Shown one piece after another: positions 44,071-53,617 of a stretch of DNA of 64,000 nucleotides. Origin of the DNA: Phycisphaerales bacterium. Lineage in GTDB: Bacteria; Planctomycetota; Phycisphaerae; UBA1845; UTPLA1. The DNA lies in assembly GCA_022360095.1 (NCBI GenBank), contig JAKSDK010000778.1:186001-250000 (forward strand). The letters run 5' to 3'. Position numbers and translations under genes: made by a program. Every line of letters starts with the position of its first letter. Within the stretch, counting starts at the first letter, position 1. Under the pieces are notes generated by a model. It made no database searches. It saw only the letters and a list, made by a program, of their open reading frames with translations, and was not told the DNA's origin.

Positions 44071-44768
44071 GGTTTTTCTTTTCCGAACATGTATCCCTTA
44101 CCATGGACCGTCAGAATCACCGAGGGTGGAGACGAAACGTCGCCCAGTTTCTCCCGGAGCTTGGCGATATGAACGTCGATGGTCCGGGTGGCGACCGTGC
44201 CGGGTTCGAGGAGCCAGACTCGAGACAGAATTTCATCACGAGAGATGGCCCGTCCGGCGTTTTGAACGAGATATCGCAGCAGCTCACGTTCACGCTCCGA
44301 AAGATCCGCGCGGCGGCCATCATCTCGACGAACTTCGCATCGATCCAAACAGACGCGGCCTCCGGGATAGGTGATTTCACGGATGTCGGACGGACGTTCC
44401 GGCGACCTTCGCAGGACCGCTTGAATGCGAGCGAGCAACTCGTCCACGCTGAAAGGCTTGACGACGTAGTCGTCCGCGCCGAGGCGGAGCCCGGCAATTC
44501 GGTTTTCCTCTTTACTCAAAGCGGTCAAGATAATGATCGGCAGAGTGGGGCGTGTGGCGCGCACGTCCCGCAGGATATCAAGTCCGTCTCCGCCGGGGAG
44601 GACCAGGTCGAGTATGATCAGGTCGCAATCGACGGACCGAGCCGATTCGAGGCCGGTATCGCCGCGCCCGGTCTCGAAGGTTTGATAACCATCGAACTTC
44701 AAGGCGTCTACGATGCCTTCTCGGATGGCGGCATCGTCCTCGATCACCAGGACGCGTTTTTTTTTCAA
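44067..44768 (-). CDS. OmpR/PhoB-family response regulator
   Basis: A 233-residue two-domain regulator. The receiver domain has EDDA (acidic pocket), the phosphoacceptor Asp in LIILDLVLPGGDG (near residue 53), Thr in ILTALS and Lys in VVKPFS. The C-terminal winged helix is of the trans_reg_C type, with LSERERELLRYLVQNAGRAISRDEIL and TVHGKGYMF. It precedes its histidine kinase in an ATGA overlap. The DUF4139-like gene lies 51 bases upstream on the same strand. Confidence 0.95.
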   Translation of the reverse strand: MKKKRVLVIEDDAAIREGIVDALKFDGYQTFETGRGDTGLESARSVDCDLIILDLVLPGGDGLDILRDVRATRPTLPIIILTALSKEENRIAGLRLGADDYVVKPFSVDELLARIQAVLRRSPERPSDIREITYPGGRVCLDRCEVRRDDGRRADLSERERELLRYLVQNAGRAISRDEILSRVWLLEPGTVATRTIDVHIAKLREKLGDVSSPPSVILTVHGKGYMFGKEKP

Positions 44769-44819
44769 TGGTCGCCTTCTCTCTTGAACCCAAAATCCAC
44801 ACCCAAGGCATCCTTCTAT

Positions 44820-46628
44820 CTACATCCAGTAGTAATGCCAGGCGTAGGACAGATCAAGGCTTTCTCCAGGTTTTAGACCGACGGACCACTTGATGCGGCT
44901 GATTCCGTTAAAGTGATCCCACCAGGGCCATGAATACCAGCGCCACCAACGGGGATAGCTCGGGCCTGCGACGGGCCAACCTTCTTCACTGATGTTGGCC
45001 TTTTCGATTTGGCCCTGCCCGGAGGCGGAGTCGGCCGTACCGAATACATGTCGCACGACTTCGATTTCAACGGCTTCATGGCAGTAGTTCGTCAGCCGGA
45101 TGCTGCCGGAAAAGTTGATTCGCTGGTAGTTCTTGTTGTTCCAGAACATGGCCTTGAGGTCGCGTTTGGTTTCCTTGTCGGACTTGGCGACCTGGATATC
45201 GACAGAAGTCGTAATTTCCAAGTCGGTCGTAGCGCCGGTTGCCGTGTAGGTCATCATCGACTGGGCCAGAACGCGGCCATCCTGGACGATCATTGCCGGC
45301 GCTGTCGTCAGAGGATAATCGCTGTTGTTCACGAGGCGAATTTTGTGTTTGACTTTAGGAGCGTTGAAGAGTCGGGCCAGTTCCCGTTGTTGATGGGTAC
45401 TGAACTGTTGGTACGCCTCCATGGGCGGAACAATCGGTACGTCGAGTCCAAACACGTCTTTGTAGGCCAAGGTGAATTCCGCCACGGGCAGAATCATCCG
45501 TTGGCCCTTCTTGAGCGTGATGTGTTCCAGTGTGAAAATGAATAAGTCCTCATTTCTTGCGCCTTCCGGCATGTCGGGCCCGAGGTCTGTCGACGGTGGG
45601 GGAGGCCTGGACGGCGAATGGTTTCGATACTCACCCATGCGAGCAGTCTGGACCATCAGCGAGTTGGAGAAGGCATGAGCAGTTTGACGGCCTTCCTGGA
45701 AATACTGTGACAACTTTGCCACTGTTTTCTGGAGCGAGAGGGGCGAGAGCGTGTCCTTGAAGGCGAAACTCGGCACGCCGATGACCAGATGAGCGGTCAC
45801 GTCTTCCAAATCGATCATTTCATTCAGAAGCGTGGCCTGAAGTTTGACCTTTGCAGTTCCATCTCCGTCAATCGTGATCCTGTAATTGGGAATCCATCGA
45901 ATCCCCCTTTGCAGGTAGGCTAGTCCCGCATGGGCTTGCTCTCGCGGTGTCTCACCGGACCAATCGAGTTTGAGCGTCAGCACGTTGCGGCGCTCCTCCT
46001 CAGACAGGGTTCTCTTCGGTACGTCCTGGAAGGTTACGTCCTGAATCCGATTGATAGGGACCGCTTTGACCCCCTCGGGCGTCTCAATCAGAATCACAGA
46101 CCCTTTTTGGACGAGTTTCTTTTTCTCTTGCTCGTCAGACTTCGAACCCTCCTCGCGCACGCGTTGAACGGGCACGCCGAGAATTCTGCCGGTGTAGGTC
46201 TTGCCGTCGACTTCCGTAATTGAGCAGGCCGCGCCGGTGTTGGCCTCGAGGAGTTCGCGGAGAGAAAGTGCCGTGGACACGTTTTGAATTTGTTGTGTGC
46301 CGGCGACGACGCCGGCGAGCTTCGCGGCCGGGTCGGCTGAATAGGACCAGAATGTCCCGATGACGGGAGCAGGCAAGTGGCCGAGGACGATATTGCCTGA
46401 CGCATCCGTCGGCAACTCGCCCTCATGCAAGACGAACGCATGGCCGTCCTTAAAAACCGTGATTTCTCGGACCGGTAAGTGGGACAAATCGTCTGATTTC
46501 AGAATATTGGTATCTGCGACAAGATCAGTGGTCGCGCCCGGTTTTCTTGATTCAAGAGCTGAAATCCGATTTCCAGTCGTTACAAAGAGCACGACACCGA
46601 CAAGTAAGAGTCCCTTGACTTGAGTCAT
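44820..46628 (-). CDS. Exported DUF4139-like protein
   Basis: A 602-residue protein with an N-terminal signal peptide (VKGLLLVGVVLFVTTGNRISA). The segment RGIRWIPNYRITIDGDGTAKVKLQATLLNEMIDLEDVTAHLVIG resembles DUF4139, with its Trp-x-Pro-x-Tyr motif. The C-terminus is aromatic-rich, with many Trp in the last 50 residues. A Pro-rich stretch near 350 is probably a linker. It runs on the same strand as, and 51 bases before, the response regulator and may share its transcript. The function is unknown. Confidence 0.65.
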   Translation of the reverse strand: MTQVKGLLLVGVVLFVTTGNRISALESRKPGATTDLVADTNILKSDDLSHLPVREITVFKDGHAFVLHEGELPTDASGNIVLGHLPAPVIGTFWSYSADPAAKLAGVVAGTQQIQNVSTALSLRELLEANTGAACSITEVDGKTYTGRILGVPVQRVREEGSKSDEQEKKKLVQKGSVILIETPEGVKAVPINRIQDVTFQDVPKRTLSEEERRNVLTLKLDWSGETPREQAHAGLAYLQRGIRWIPNYRITIDGDGTAKVKLQATLLNEMIDLEDVTAHLVIGVPSFAFKDTLSPLSLQKTVAKLSQYFQEGRQTAHAFSNSLMVQTARMGEYRNHSPSRPPPPSTDLGPDMPEGARNEDLFIFTLEHITLKKGQRMILPVAEFTLAYKDVFGLDVPIVPPMEAYQQFSTHQQRELARLFNAPKVKHKIRLVNNSDYPLTTAPAMIVQDGRVLAQSMMTYTATGATTDLEITTSVDIQVAKSDKETKRDLKAMFWNNKNYQRINFSGSIRLTNYCHEAVEIEVVRHVFGTADSASGQGQIEKANISEEGWPVAGPSYPRWWRWYSWPWWDHFNGISRIKWSVGLKPGESLDLSYAWHYYWM

Positions 46629-47015
46629 TCGACGCCTCCATTGTGGAATAAACCAAATTCGCCTATGTATCGAAGTGTATGGTCGGATGAGGGATCAGGT
46701 TGTAAACGGGATGTAAACTCTTCGGCAAGAGCCTGAGAGACGGGGCGTTGGCGCAGTGTCTCCTCAACGCCAGTCGTTGTTACTCTGTGTCCGCACGATC
46801 GTGGAATCGATTGGATCGTGCCTCTCAAAATGGATGGTGATCAGGATTCAGAGCTGCATGCAATCACGAGGGTCATCATACGACGATGGACTTCTCCACG
46901 ACGTAGGTCGTCCCTGAGGAGGTTTCTCACCTCGTTGCGCTCAGGGACGACTGGGGTGGCCACGCACAGGAGTTGGGTCGGGCCGTTTCCCCGTTCGCTT
47001 CATGCCATTTGCGAC
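46629..47015. other. Intergenic region with inverted repeat
   Basis: About 390 bases between the RHS gene end and the DUF4139-like gene start, both read leftward. Short open frames here have no coding character that I can support. The only structured element is a 12-bp perfect inverted repeat at 46907-46951. The part nearest 46628 should contain the promoter of the DUF4139-like gene, which I cannot pinpoint. Confidence 0.55.
46907..46951. repeat. 12-bp perfect inverted repeat
   Basis: GTCGTCCCTGAG and CTCAGGGACGAC are separated by 21 bases. It lies about 65 bases after the RHS stop, so as RNA it would form a stable hairpin in the RHS 3' region. No T-run follows on either strand, which argues against a simple terminator. 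It may be a copy of a dispersed intergenic repeat. Confidence 0.7.
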
Positions 47016-50000
47016 TTATGGAATTGAATCAAAAGCAAGTGAATCCGGTTCCTCCAATACAAGAACATCAATTTGTTCGGCCACCTCGGCGAAGCTGCGG
47101 AGGCCGGCTTTCCAGCGACACGCTTTGTTGTCTCCGTTGGCGGATGTTCCGCAGGACTTTCCTACATCGCAATCATCCCTTGTACAAGTAGTCATTGTTC
47201 CGCCTGCTCTACCGAAACATACACACGAATTCGTGGCGACAAAGCTGATGATACCCAGGTCGAATGCTTCCGCGAAACTGTGAAACGATGCAGTGCTTGC
47301 TTCGCCAGGCACGACATGCATGACTTCATAGAAAAATCCGACATCATCACGAACGACGGCAAGAGGATTGTTTATCGGTAGATCTTCTTTTTGGATGTTA
47401 TCAGCAGAATCCGATTTTGGAAGTATTTTTGGAGCAGACGAGCAGCGACTCTGATATCCGCTCGGATCATGGTTGTTGTTGGGATTAGACGCCAGATATT
47501 CGAAGAGTCTCGCTCGATCCTCCTTTTTTCCGAGGAACAAAGGCAATCGACCCTGACTGGAGTTTGCAATAACACTTAGTTGTCCGTTCTGAAGCGCCAA
47601 TTGATCGTTATAGTAGAGTGGATCCCTGCTCACCCACCGTCCGACGACCGGATCCTCGAATCGCGCCCGGTGATCGTTCAGCATGAGCGTGCCTTCACCC
47701 CGCGCCGTGGCTAGGCTGTCGATCGCCATGTGCGGGCGCCCCTGGAACATGAACGGGTTGTCCACGCGGCTGAAGGCCCAGCCCACCTGCGGGCTCGTCT
47801 CCTTCCACGTCGCGAGCGCCGCACCGTAAGCACTATTGTCGAGGCCGTTTACCGAACCGTCGTCGTTCATGTCCGCACGCGAGTCCCAGCCGGTGCCGCT
47901 CTGCACGCCCCCGTAGCGGGACGTGTCGGTTGCGGTGATGTCCGTGTTATTGTCCATGTCGCCACGGCCGGCGCTCTGGCGGATCTGCGGGCGACCGTAG
48001 GGGTTGTACGCATAACGTTCCACGACCGCCCCGGCTCGATCGACCACGCTCCGAACGTTGTACAACCGGTCAATCGTGTAGTAATACGGCCTGTCGGCCT
48101 CCTCGCTGTACATCATTAAACGTTCATCCAGGTAGCTGACGCCGTGGACGTAGTATCGGCTGCGGTTGTCAGACGCGTCGTGCTCCACGATCTCGTTGAC
48201 GCCGTCGTAGTAGTAACGGATCGTCTCGCCCGTGACGTCGTTGGCGAACTCGATCCGACGCCCCAACGCGTCATAGGTGAAGCCTGCCTTGCGCAGAGAC
48301 GTGCCGAACTCCTCACGGATTTTCGTCAGACGGTTGTGGTGGTCGTAGTCGTAGGTGTAGCTCGCCAAAAGATCAGCGGAATAGCCACTGGTCTGATTCC
48401 CCGCCAGGTCATAGCTCGGACTCTTCCCGGCATAAGCGGTCAGACGGTTGGCATCGTCGTGCGTGTAGCCGATGGCCGTCGCGTCACGATACTGGTGCGA
48501 GATGCGATTGCCGACGTCATCGTAACTGAACCACGTCGTCTTCTCCGTCGCCGCGGTCCAGTTCTGGGTGTCGGTCAGCCGAGCGGTCAGCAGCCGGTCC
48601 AGCGTGTCGTAGTCAAACGCTCGATCCGCATCCAGCTCGCCCATCGATCCGGCCTGGGTCTCGGACAACGGGTTGCTCGCGCTGTCGTAGGTGTAGTCGA
48701 ATTCGCCCAGGTCGTTGTAACCGGCGTCGGCCATGTCCTCGGTCAAATGCTCGTTGTCCACCTTGGTGACGCGCAGGATGCCGTCACGATCGAAGGCGGT
48801 TTTGAACTTCGGCTTGGTCGTGCCGGGATAATCGCACGTCGTGTCACGCTGGTGCAGGGCAGTGCCCAGCCAGGTGTAATCCGCGAGACGCACGGTCCCG
48901 TTATCGATCTGTGTGCAACGGTCCCGGCTGTCGTAGGCGTAGGTGACCGTGGTCGCATTCCCGTGATAGATCATCTGCGTCCGGTTGCCGGCCTTGTCGT
49001 ATTCATAATTGACCAACTGGGCCGCGTTTTTGGAGATGGACTGGCTCTCCTGCGTCACTCGAGACCGGTCGTCGTAACTGAAGACGCTCCGGCTCACCGC
49101 GTCGGGATCGTTGGACTTGCCTCTCTCGGCGGTGATCATGCGGCCGAGTTCGTCGTAGGTATATCGTTCGACGTCGTCGGTGCCGCCACTCTTACGCTGG
49201 GTCAATCGACTGGCGCTGTCGTAGGCGTAGACGATCGCCGTGCCAGCCTCGTCGGTCCGAGTGACCAGGTTGTTGGCGTTGTCATAGACCATGTTCACCG
49301 CGCCCGTTTCTTCGTACGTGGTGCGAGTGTTCAAACCTCTACCGTCATAGTCGTACACCGTGTGCTGGGCCCCGGTGGTTCCGTCGGTGTAGGCGGTGAG
49401 GGTCACCAGCCGGCCTGCCCGGTCGTAAGCGAAGTCGGTGACCCGGCCGACGCCGCCGGCGTCCTCGGTGACTCGCGTTCTGCGGCCCACGTCGTCGTAC
49501 TCGATCACAGTGTGTCGCCCGGCCTCGTTGGTGACGGTGATCTGTCGGCCCGCACCGTCATAGACGTAGATGATGTTCAGGTCGTTGGCGTTGCCGAAAG
49601 TGCCGTCCGGCCCTTGATTGGTTTTTGTGACGACTTGGCCCAGGGCGTCGTACGCCCAGTCGGTGCGGAAGCTACGGGTGCTTCCCGAGACAATTTCATA
49701 ACGAACTTGGCTGGTGAGCCGTCCAGCATCGTCGTAGCTCATGGTGGTATAACTGCCGTCGGGCAGAGTGACTCTGGTCTGACGGAAAAAGGCATCGTAC
49801 GCGTATGTGGTTTGGTCACCCGAGTTCATTCGCTTGGTCAGCTTGCCGGCTTTGTCATAGAAGCTGTCGGTGACGGTGTCCATCTGGTCGTCGTCCGTTC
49901 CCCCGGCCTTGTCCATGCGACGAACACAGGTCTGCATACCGGCCTTGTCGTATTCATATTTGGTTTGGGACGAACGGTTGCTGCTACCGCTGGGGTACTT

Positions 50001-52790
50001 GCTGACGTCGGTTCGGAGGCCCCGCTTGTCGAAGGTTTTGACGGTGTAGTCCCCGAGAGGATTGATGGCCTTGGTCTGCTTGCCGTCGGCGTCGTAGGCA
50101 TAGGTCGTGTCTTTGCCGTTTGCGTCGGTCAGCTTGGTCCGCCTTCCGTCGCCGTCGTAGGTGAAGGTCGTGGCCTTACCATCGGGGTCCGTGACTTTGG
50201 TTTGGCGGGCAGCCCCGTCGTAGAAATAGCAGGTGTCCAGCGTGGCGGTTGCCCCCACGGACTCCTTATGGGTGATCAGCCGATTCTCGTCGTCATAGAC
50301 CATCTCGGTCAGGGCGTCGCTGCTATTGTCCGCGCCCCCGGGGTTGTCTTTCTGTCGGGTCTTGGTCAGCCGGCCCAGGTTGTCGTACTCAGTCACGCGG
50401 TGGGTCAGGATGGTGCCACCGCTCTTGTATCGCTTCACGGTCGTTGCTCGCCCTGCATCGTTGTAGTCATAGACCGTGTAGTGATTCAACGCGTCGGTGG
50501 TTTTTGTGCTTCGCGCGAAGCCGTCGTAGTGATTGATTGTGTCGTTCCCCTCGGCGTCGGTGCAGGTCACGACGTTGTTCATATTGTCATAGGTCAGAAC
50601 TTGTTGGTTAATCATGCTGGTCCCGTTGCCCACTCGACTGGTGACCATCCGGCCTAAAGCATCATAGACCCGTTCGGCCACTCCGCCCTCCGGATCGGTG
50701 ATCTTGGTCCGTCGGCCGTTCTTGTCATAGGCATAGGTGGTGAGATGATTCTCCGGGTTTTGAGTGGAGATGGTCCGGCCCATGGCGTCGTAGGCGGTGG
50801 TCCATGTGAACAGAGGACTGGCCCCGTCCATGATCTTTTTCTTGGTCTCGCGGCCGTTGGCGTCGTATTCGTACTCGGTGACGATTCCTTCAGCGGTGGT
50901 GATCTTGGTGAATCGGCCGCCCTTGTCATAGTCGAGCGTGATCGTATGACCCTCCGGCGTGGTGACTGCCGTGGCGCCGAGAGCCACGACCGAGTAGATC
51001 GTCTTGAGATTCAAGCCGCTGGGGTCGACCGTTGTCGTCAAAACCATGCCGCGGTTGTCGTAGGTGTACTCGACGACCCGACCGGTGGCGTCGGTGATCG
51101 ACGTCGGCTGACCCAAGGCGTTGTTGACATAAGTCCGAATCAGGTTCCCCGGCCGGATCTCCTTGGTCAGGGCGCCTTCGGTGTCGTATTCATACGATGC
51201 CTGTCCGACGCCTTCCCGGGTGAAGGTGGTGATCACGCCGTAGTTGTCCGTGTCCACTCCGGCGTGGTAGGTCGTGACGGTGTTGCCGTCGGCGGTCATC
51301 GTGGTGAGCAGCCGATTGTAACGTCCGTCGTAGGTGTTGTTGACGACCGCTCCATTCGGAAGTATCGCCTGCGTCAGTTGATGGCCGTCGTCATACGCAA
51401 ACTGATAGGTTTGCGCCAAGGCGGAGTTGTAACCGAAAACTTTGGTCAGAAGATCGCCGCCGCCGTCGAAGGTGTAGGCGGTGGTCGTGCCCACAGGATC
51501 GATCACGAGGTCGGGCGTGCCATAGTTGAATTCATAGGTCGCATTGTTGGCGTCGTAGTAGTAACCGACCCGTTCGAAACTGTAGGCGATGGTGCGAACG
51601 GTGGTGCCGTCGGCATCCTTCACTCCGATGATCCGGTGGCTGCCGTCGTAGACATATTCGGCCGTCGGGATCGTGGAGCACGTGCCGCAGGCGTCTTCGA
51701 CTTTGGTCAGATTGTTGTTGGAGTCGTAGGCATAATCGACGGTGCGGCCTGCGTAGTCACGGATACGGGTGATCGTGTGATCCGTGTCGCGCTCCAAGAA
51801 GATATCGCCCGTGCTGGAGATCTTGATCTTGATCAGATGACCCGAGCCGTTGTAGGTGTAATCTTCGCCTTCACCGTAGCGGTTCTTCGTCTCAATGAGC
51901 CTCGCCGGATCAGCACTGGCCTCGAAGATGTACTGGTAGCCGTTGCGGTCGGTCATTTGATATTGGGTGCCGCCGACCTTGTCGAGTTCGTAGCGCCGCC
52001 AACGAGCAGGCGTGAAGAACGGATCGGTTTCTTTCGCTCGGACGAAGACGATGTCCTCCCCGTTGCCGAGCTGGACGGTGGCGGTCAGCGACCCGGCGCT
52101 CTCGTCCACCAGAGTCCGGAGGTTGGTGTGGAAGTTGCGTCCGAAGTCAACGAGCCCGCCCTGGTTGGCGGTGTTGTGTCGATAGGTTCGTCCGGCGGCC
52201 ACGGCGGTTCCGTCGTGTGTCCAGGTCAGGTCTCGGGCGCCGAAGATGAACTCCCCGGCGTCGACCACGACGGGGTCGGTGATCCATCCTCCGGTCGGGG
52301 CGGCCTCATCGCTGCGATTCAGCATCGGCCACCCGCTGGTGTCCACGACCTGGTAGGGCGTGGGTACGCTACCGTCGGCACCACCAGCGCTGGCACCTGC
52401 ACCGCCCGCCACGCTGGCCATCAGCACGGGGACGTTGGAGCCGGCACCGCCTGAATCTCCACTCGCCGCTGCACAGCTCACCCCGCAGCCTCCACCTCCG
52501 CCTCCGCCGCCACCACAACCCGAAGGGGTCTGGAAGCCGGAGGCCGGGTCGACGCCACAACTCGGGCCACTGCAACCGGGATGCGGCCCCAACCAGCAAG
52601 GCCAATAAGTGGCACAAAATTGCGAGGAGCAAAAAGAATGCGGGTTTCCAATGCTTACGGACGTGGCCGTAGCCGAATCGATGTTCCCAACATTAGAAAC
52701 ACTCGTTCCTCGTGCGTCCCGGAGTTCCGCGCAGAGTCCCACCACTGCTACCACACCTGCTGTCATCCAAACTCGTGATCGTCCTTTCAT
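47016..52790 (-). CDS. Giant RHS/YD-repeat protein with dockerin-like insert in its core
   Basis: About 1924 residues from the ATG at 52790, chosen for GGAG 7 bases upstream and the hydrophobic start MKGRSRVWMTAGVVAVVGLC; a GTG at 52913 lacks a site. A Cys/Gly-rich head with a run of nine Gly is followed by dozens of YD repeats (for example TYAYDADGKQTK) that build a hollow shell in RHS proteins. Around residue 1608, between YNPYGRP and the core end, two dockerin-like loops occur (GDMDNNTDITATD, ADMNDDGSVNGLD). The core closes at DPVVGRWVSRDPL near 1713. After DPSGY (~1775) comes a ~145-residue tail with about eight Cys and no toxin motif I recognise. Confidence 0.92.
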   Translation of the reverse strand: MKGRSRVWMTAGVVAVVGLCAELRDARGTSVSNVGNIDSATATSVSIGNPHSFCSSQFCATYWPCWLGPHPGCSGPSCGVDPASGFQTPSGCGGGGGGGGGCGVSCAAASGDSGGAGSNVPVLMASVAGGAGASAGGADGSVPTPYQVVDTSGWPMLNRSDEAAPTGGWITDPVVVDAGEFIFGARDLTWTHDGTAVAAGRTYRHNTANQGGLVDFGRNFHTNLRTLVDESAGSLTATVQLGNGEDIVFVRAKETDPFFTPARWRRYELDKVGGTQYQMTDRNGYQYIFEASADPARLIETKNRYGEGEDYTYNGSGHLIKIKISSTGDIFLERDTDHTITRIRDYAGRTVDYAYDSNNNLTKVEDACGTCSTIPTAEYVYDGSHRIIGVKDADGTTVRTIAYSFERVGYYYDANNATYEFNYGTPDLVIDPVGTTTAYTFDGGGDLLTKVFGYNSALAQTYQFAYDDGHQLTQAILPNGAVVNNTYDGRYNRLLTTMTADGNTVTTYHAGVDTDNYGVITTFTREGVGQASYEYDTEGALTKEIRPGNLIRTYVNNALGQPTSITDATGRVVEYTYDNRGMVLTTTVDPSGLNLKTIYSVVALGATAVTTPEGHTITLDYDKGGRFTKITTAEGIVTEYEYDANGRETKKKIMDGASPLFTWTTAYDAMGRTISTQNPENHLTTYAYDKNGRRTKITDPEGGVAERVYDALGRMVTSRVGNGTSMINQQVLTYDNMNNVVTCTDAEGNDTINHYDGFARSTKTTDALNHYTVYDYNDAGRATTVKRYKSGGTILTHRVTEYDNLGRLTKTRQKDNPGGADNSSDALTEMVYDDENRLITHKESVGATATLDTCYFYDGAARQTKVTDPDGKATTFTYDGDGRRTKLTDANGKDTTYAYDADGKQTKAINPLGDYTVKTFDKRGLRTDVSKYPSGSSNRSSQTKYEYDKAGMQTCVRRMDKAGGTDDDQMDTVTDSFYDKAGKLTKRMNSGDQTTYAYDAFFRQTRVTLPDGSYTTMSYDDAGRLTSQVRYEIVSGSTRSFRTDWAYDALGQVVTKTNQGPDGTFGNANDLNIIYVYDGAGRQITVTNEAGRHTVIEYDDVGRRTRVTEDAGGVGRVTDFAYDRAGRLVTLTAYTDGTTGAQHTVYDYDGRGLNTRTTYEETGAVNMVYDNANNLVTRTDEAGTAIVYAYDSASRLTQRKSGGTDDVERYTYDELGRMITAERGKSNDPDAVSRSVFSYDDRSRVTQESQSISKNAAQLVNYEYDKAGNRTQMIYHGNATTVTYAYDSRDRCTQIDNGTVRLADYTWLGTALHQRDTTCDYPGTTKPKFKTAFDRDGILRVTKVDNEHLTEDMADAGYNDLGEFDYTYDSASNPLSETQAGSMGELDADRAFDYDTLDRLLTARLTDTQNWTAATEKTTWFSYDDVGNRISHQYRDATAIGYTHDDANRLTAYAGKSPSYDLAGNQTSGYSADLLASYTYDYDHHNRLTKIREEFGTSLRKAGFTYDALGRRIEFANDVTGETIRYYYDGVNEIVEHDASDNRSRYYVHGVSYLDERLMMYSEEADRPYYYTIDRLYNVRSVVDRAGAVVERYAYNPYGRPQIRQSAGRGDMDNNTDITATDTSRYGGVQSGTGWDSRADMNDDGSVNGLDNSAYGAALATWKETSPQVGWAFSRVDNPFMFQGRPHMAIDSLATARGEGTLMLNDHRARFEDPVVGRWVSRDPLYYNDQLALQNGQLSVIANSSQGRLPLFLGKKEDRARLFEYLASNPNNNHDPSGYQSRCSSAPKILPKSDSADNIQKEDLPINNPLAVVRDDVGFFYEVMHVVPGEASTASFHSFAEAFDLGIISFVATNSCVCFGRAGGTMTTCTRDDCDVGKSCGTSANGDNKACRWKAGLRSFAEVAEQIDVLVLEEPDSLAFDSIP

Positions 52791-53617
52791 GGCTCCACTC
52801 CAATTAAATGCGTGCTCCGAGTCACTCGTCTTTCGTTTTTGAAAGCGAACTATCATCCCGCTGCGAAATAGGGGCGAAATCTCAACGTTCTGTTTGACCT
52901 CAGCGACGCTCACGGTGAACTCGCGCCAACGTCATCGCTCCTCTTAACTGCACGGGACGTCATTCGACGGCCGGCTAAAAACTCACGTCATCACCGAGTT
53001 CCATGAGCGCAGAACCTCTCCGCTCACGGCGCCTCTGTTTGTTGCGCACAGTCACCGTGTGAAACACAACTGCTCACCGAACGCAGCAAGGCCCCTTCAT
53101 TCGGCGAGCGATGACTAAACTGGAACCCTCAGCGCTTCGCAGAACCGCGCCTGCAAAACCAAGGTTACACTGAAATGCAGTGAGACATGATTGTGATTGA
53201 ATCCACTAACAAGATAACAAATCTCCATCCAAAGTCAAGGATATCTGCGAAATACCAACGGCTCCTTGTGAATCGTGTTTCCAGCTTCCCAAGTCAACGA
53301 ACGTCGCCGGGCCTACGCGTCGAGTATCGCCAGGCCGAAACACATCCGTTTTGCCGAAGGTCTCAACGGCAATCTCCAATGCGTCGGGTCTGTCGTCGTG
53401 AGCGGCCTTTGGAAAAAAACCGAACTGCACAAGCAATGTCATATGCTGTAAAATATACTATAGACTTAATTTGAGCGATGATGGAAGGAGATTGAGCCTG
53501 AAAAGGTTCTTGAGCAAGTCGTCTCCGCAATCCTTGCCGAAGTCCGCGATCAGACAAGCCGTCAACCGATGATCAGCAAAACGAGCTTCTTACTAAGCAA
53601 ATCCGAAACGATGGCAG
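52791..53617. other. Gene-poor region upstream of the RHS gene
   Basis: About 830 bases without a gene I can support. It should hold the RHS promoter, which was not identified. The stretch around 53200-53470 is noticeably AT-richer than its surroundings and includes ATATACTATAG at 53453. A 78-codon minus-strand frame (53206-53442) and a plus-strand frame starting near 53490 look mildly protein-like. Neither has a clear start signal or family, and they may be gene remnants. Confidence 0.5.

Noticed and set aside
48144-52454. Two very long plus-strand open frames (837 and 569 codons) inside the RHS gene
   Set aside because: They are antisense to the YD repeats and arise from the repeated codon pattern of the minus-strand gene. 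Their translations are Val/Gly/Asp-rich without motifs, and the RHS reading is unmistakable.
52791-52913. Upstream GTG start for the RHS protein
   Set aside because: It has no ribosome binding site and would place 41 polar residues before a signal-like hydrophobic start. The ATG at 52790 has GGAG at proper spacing.
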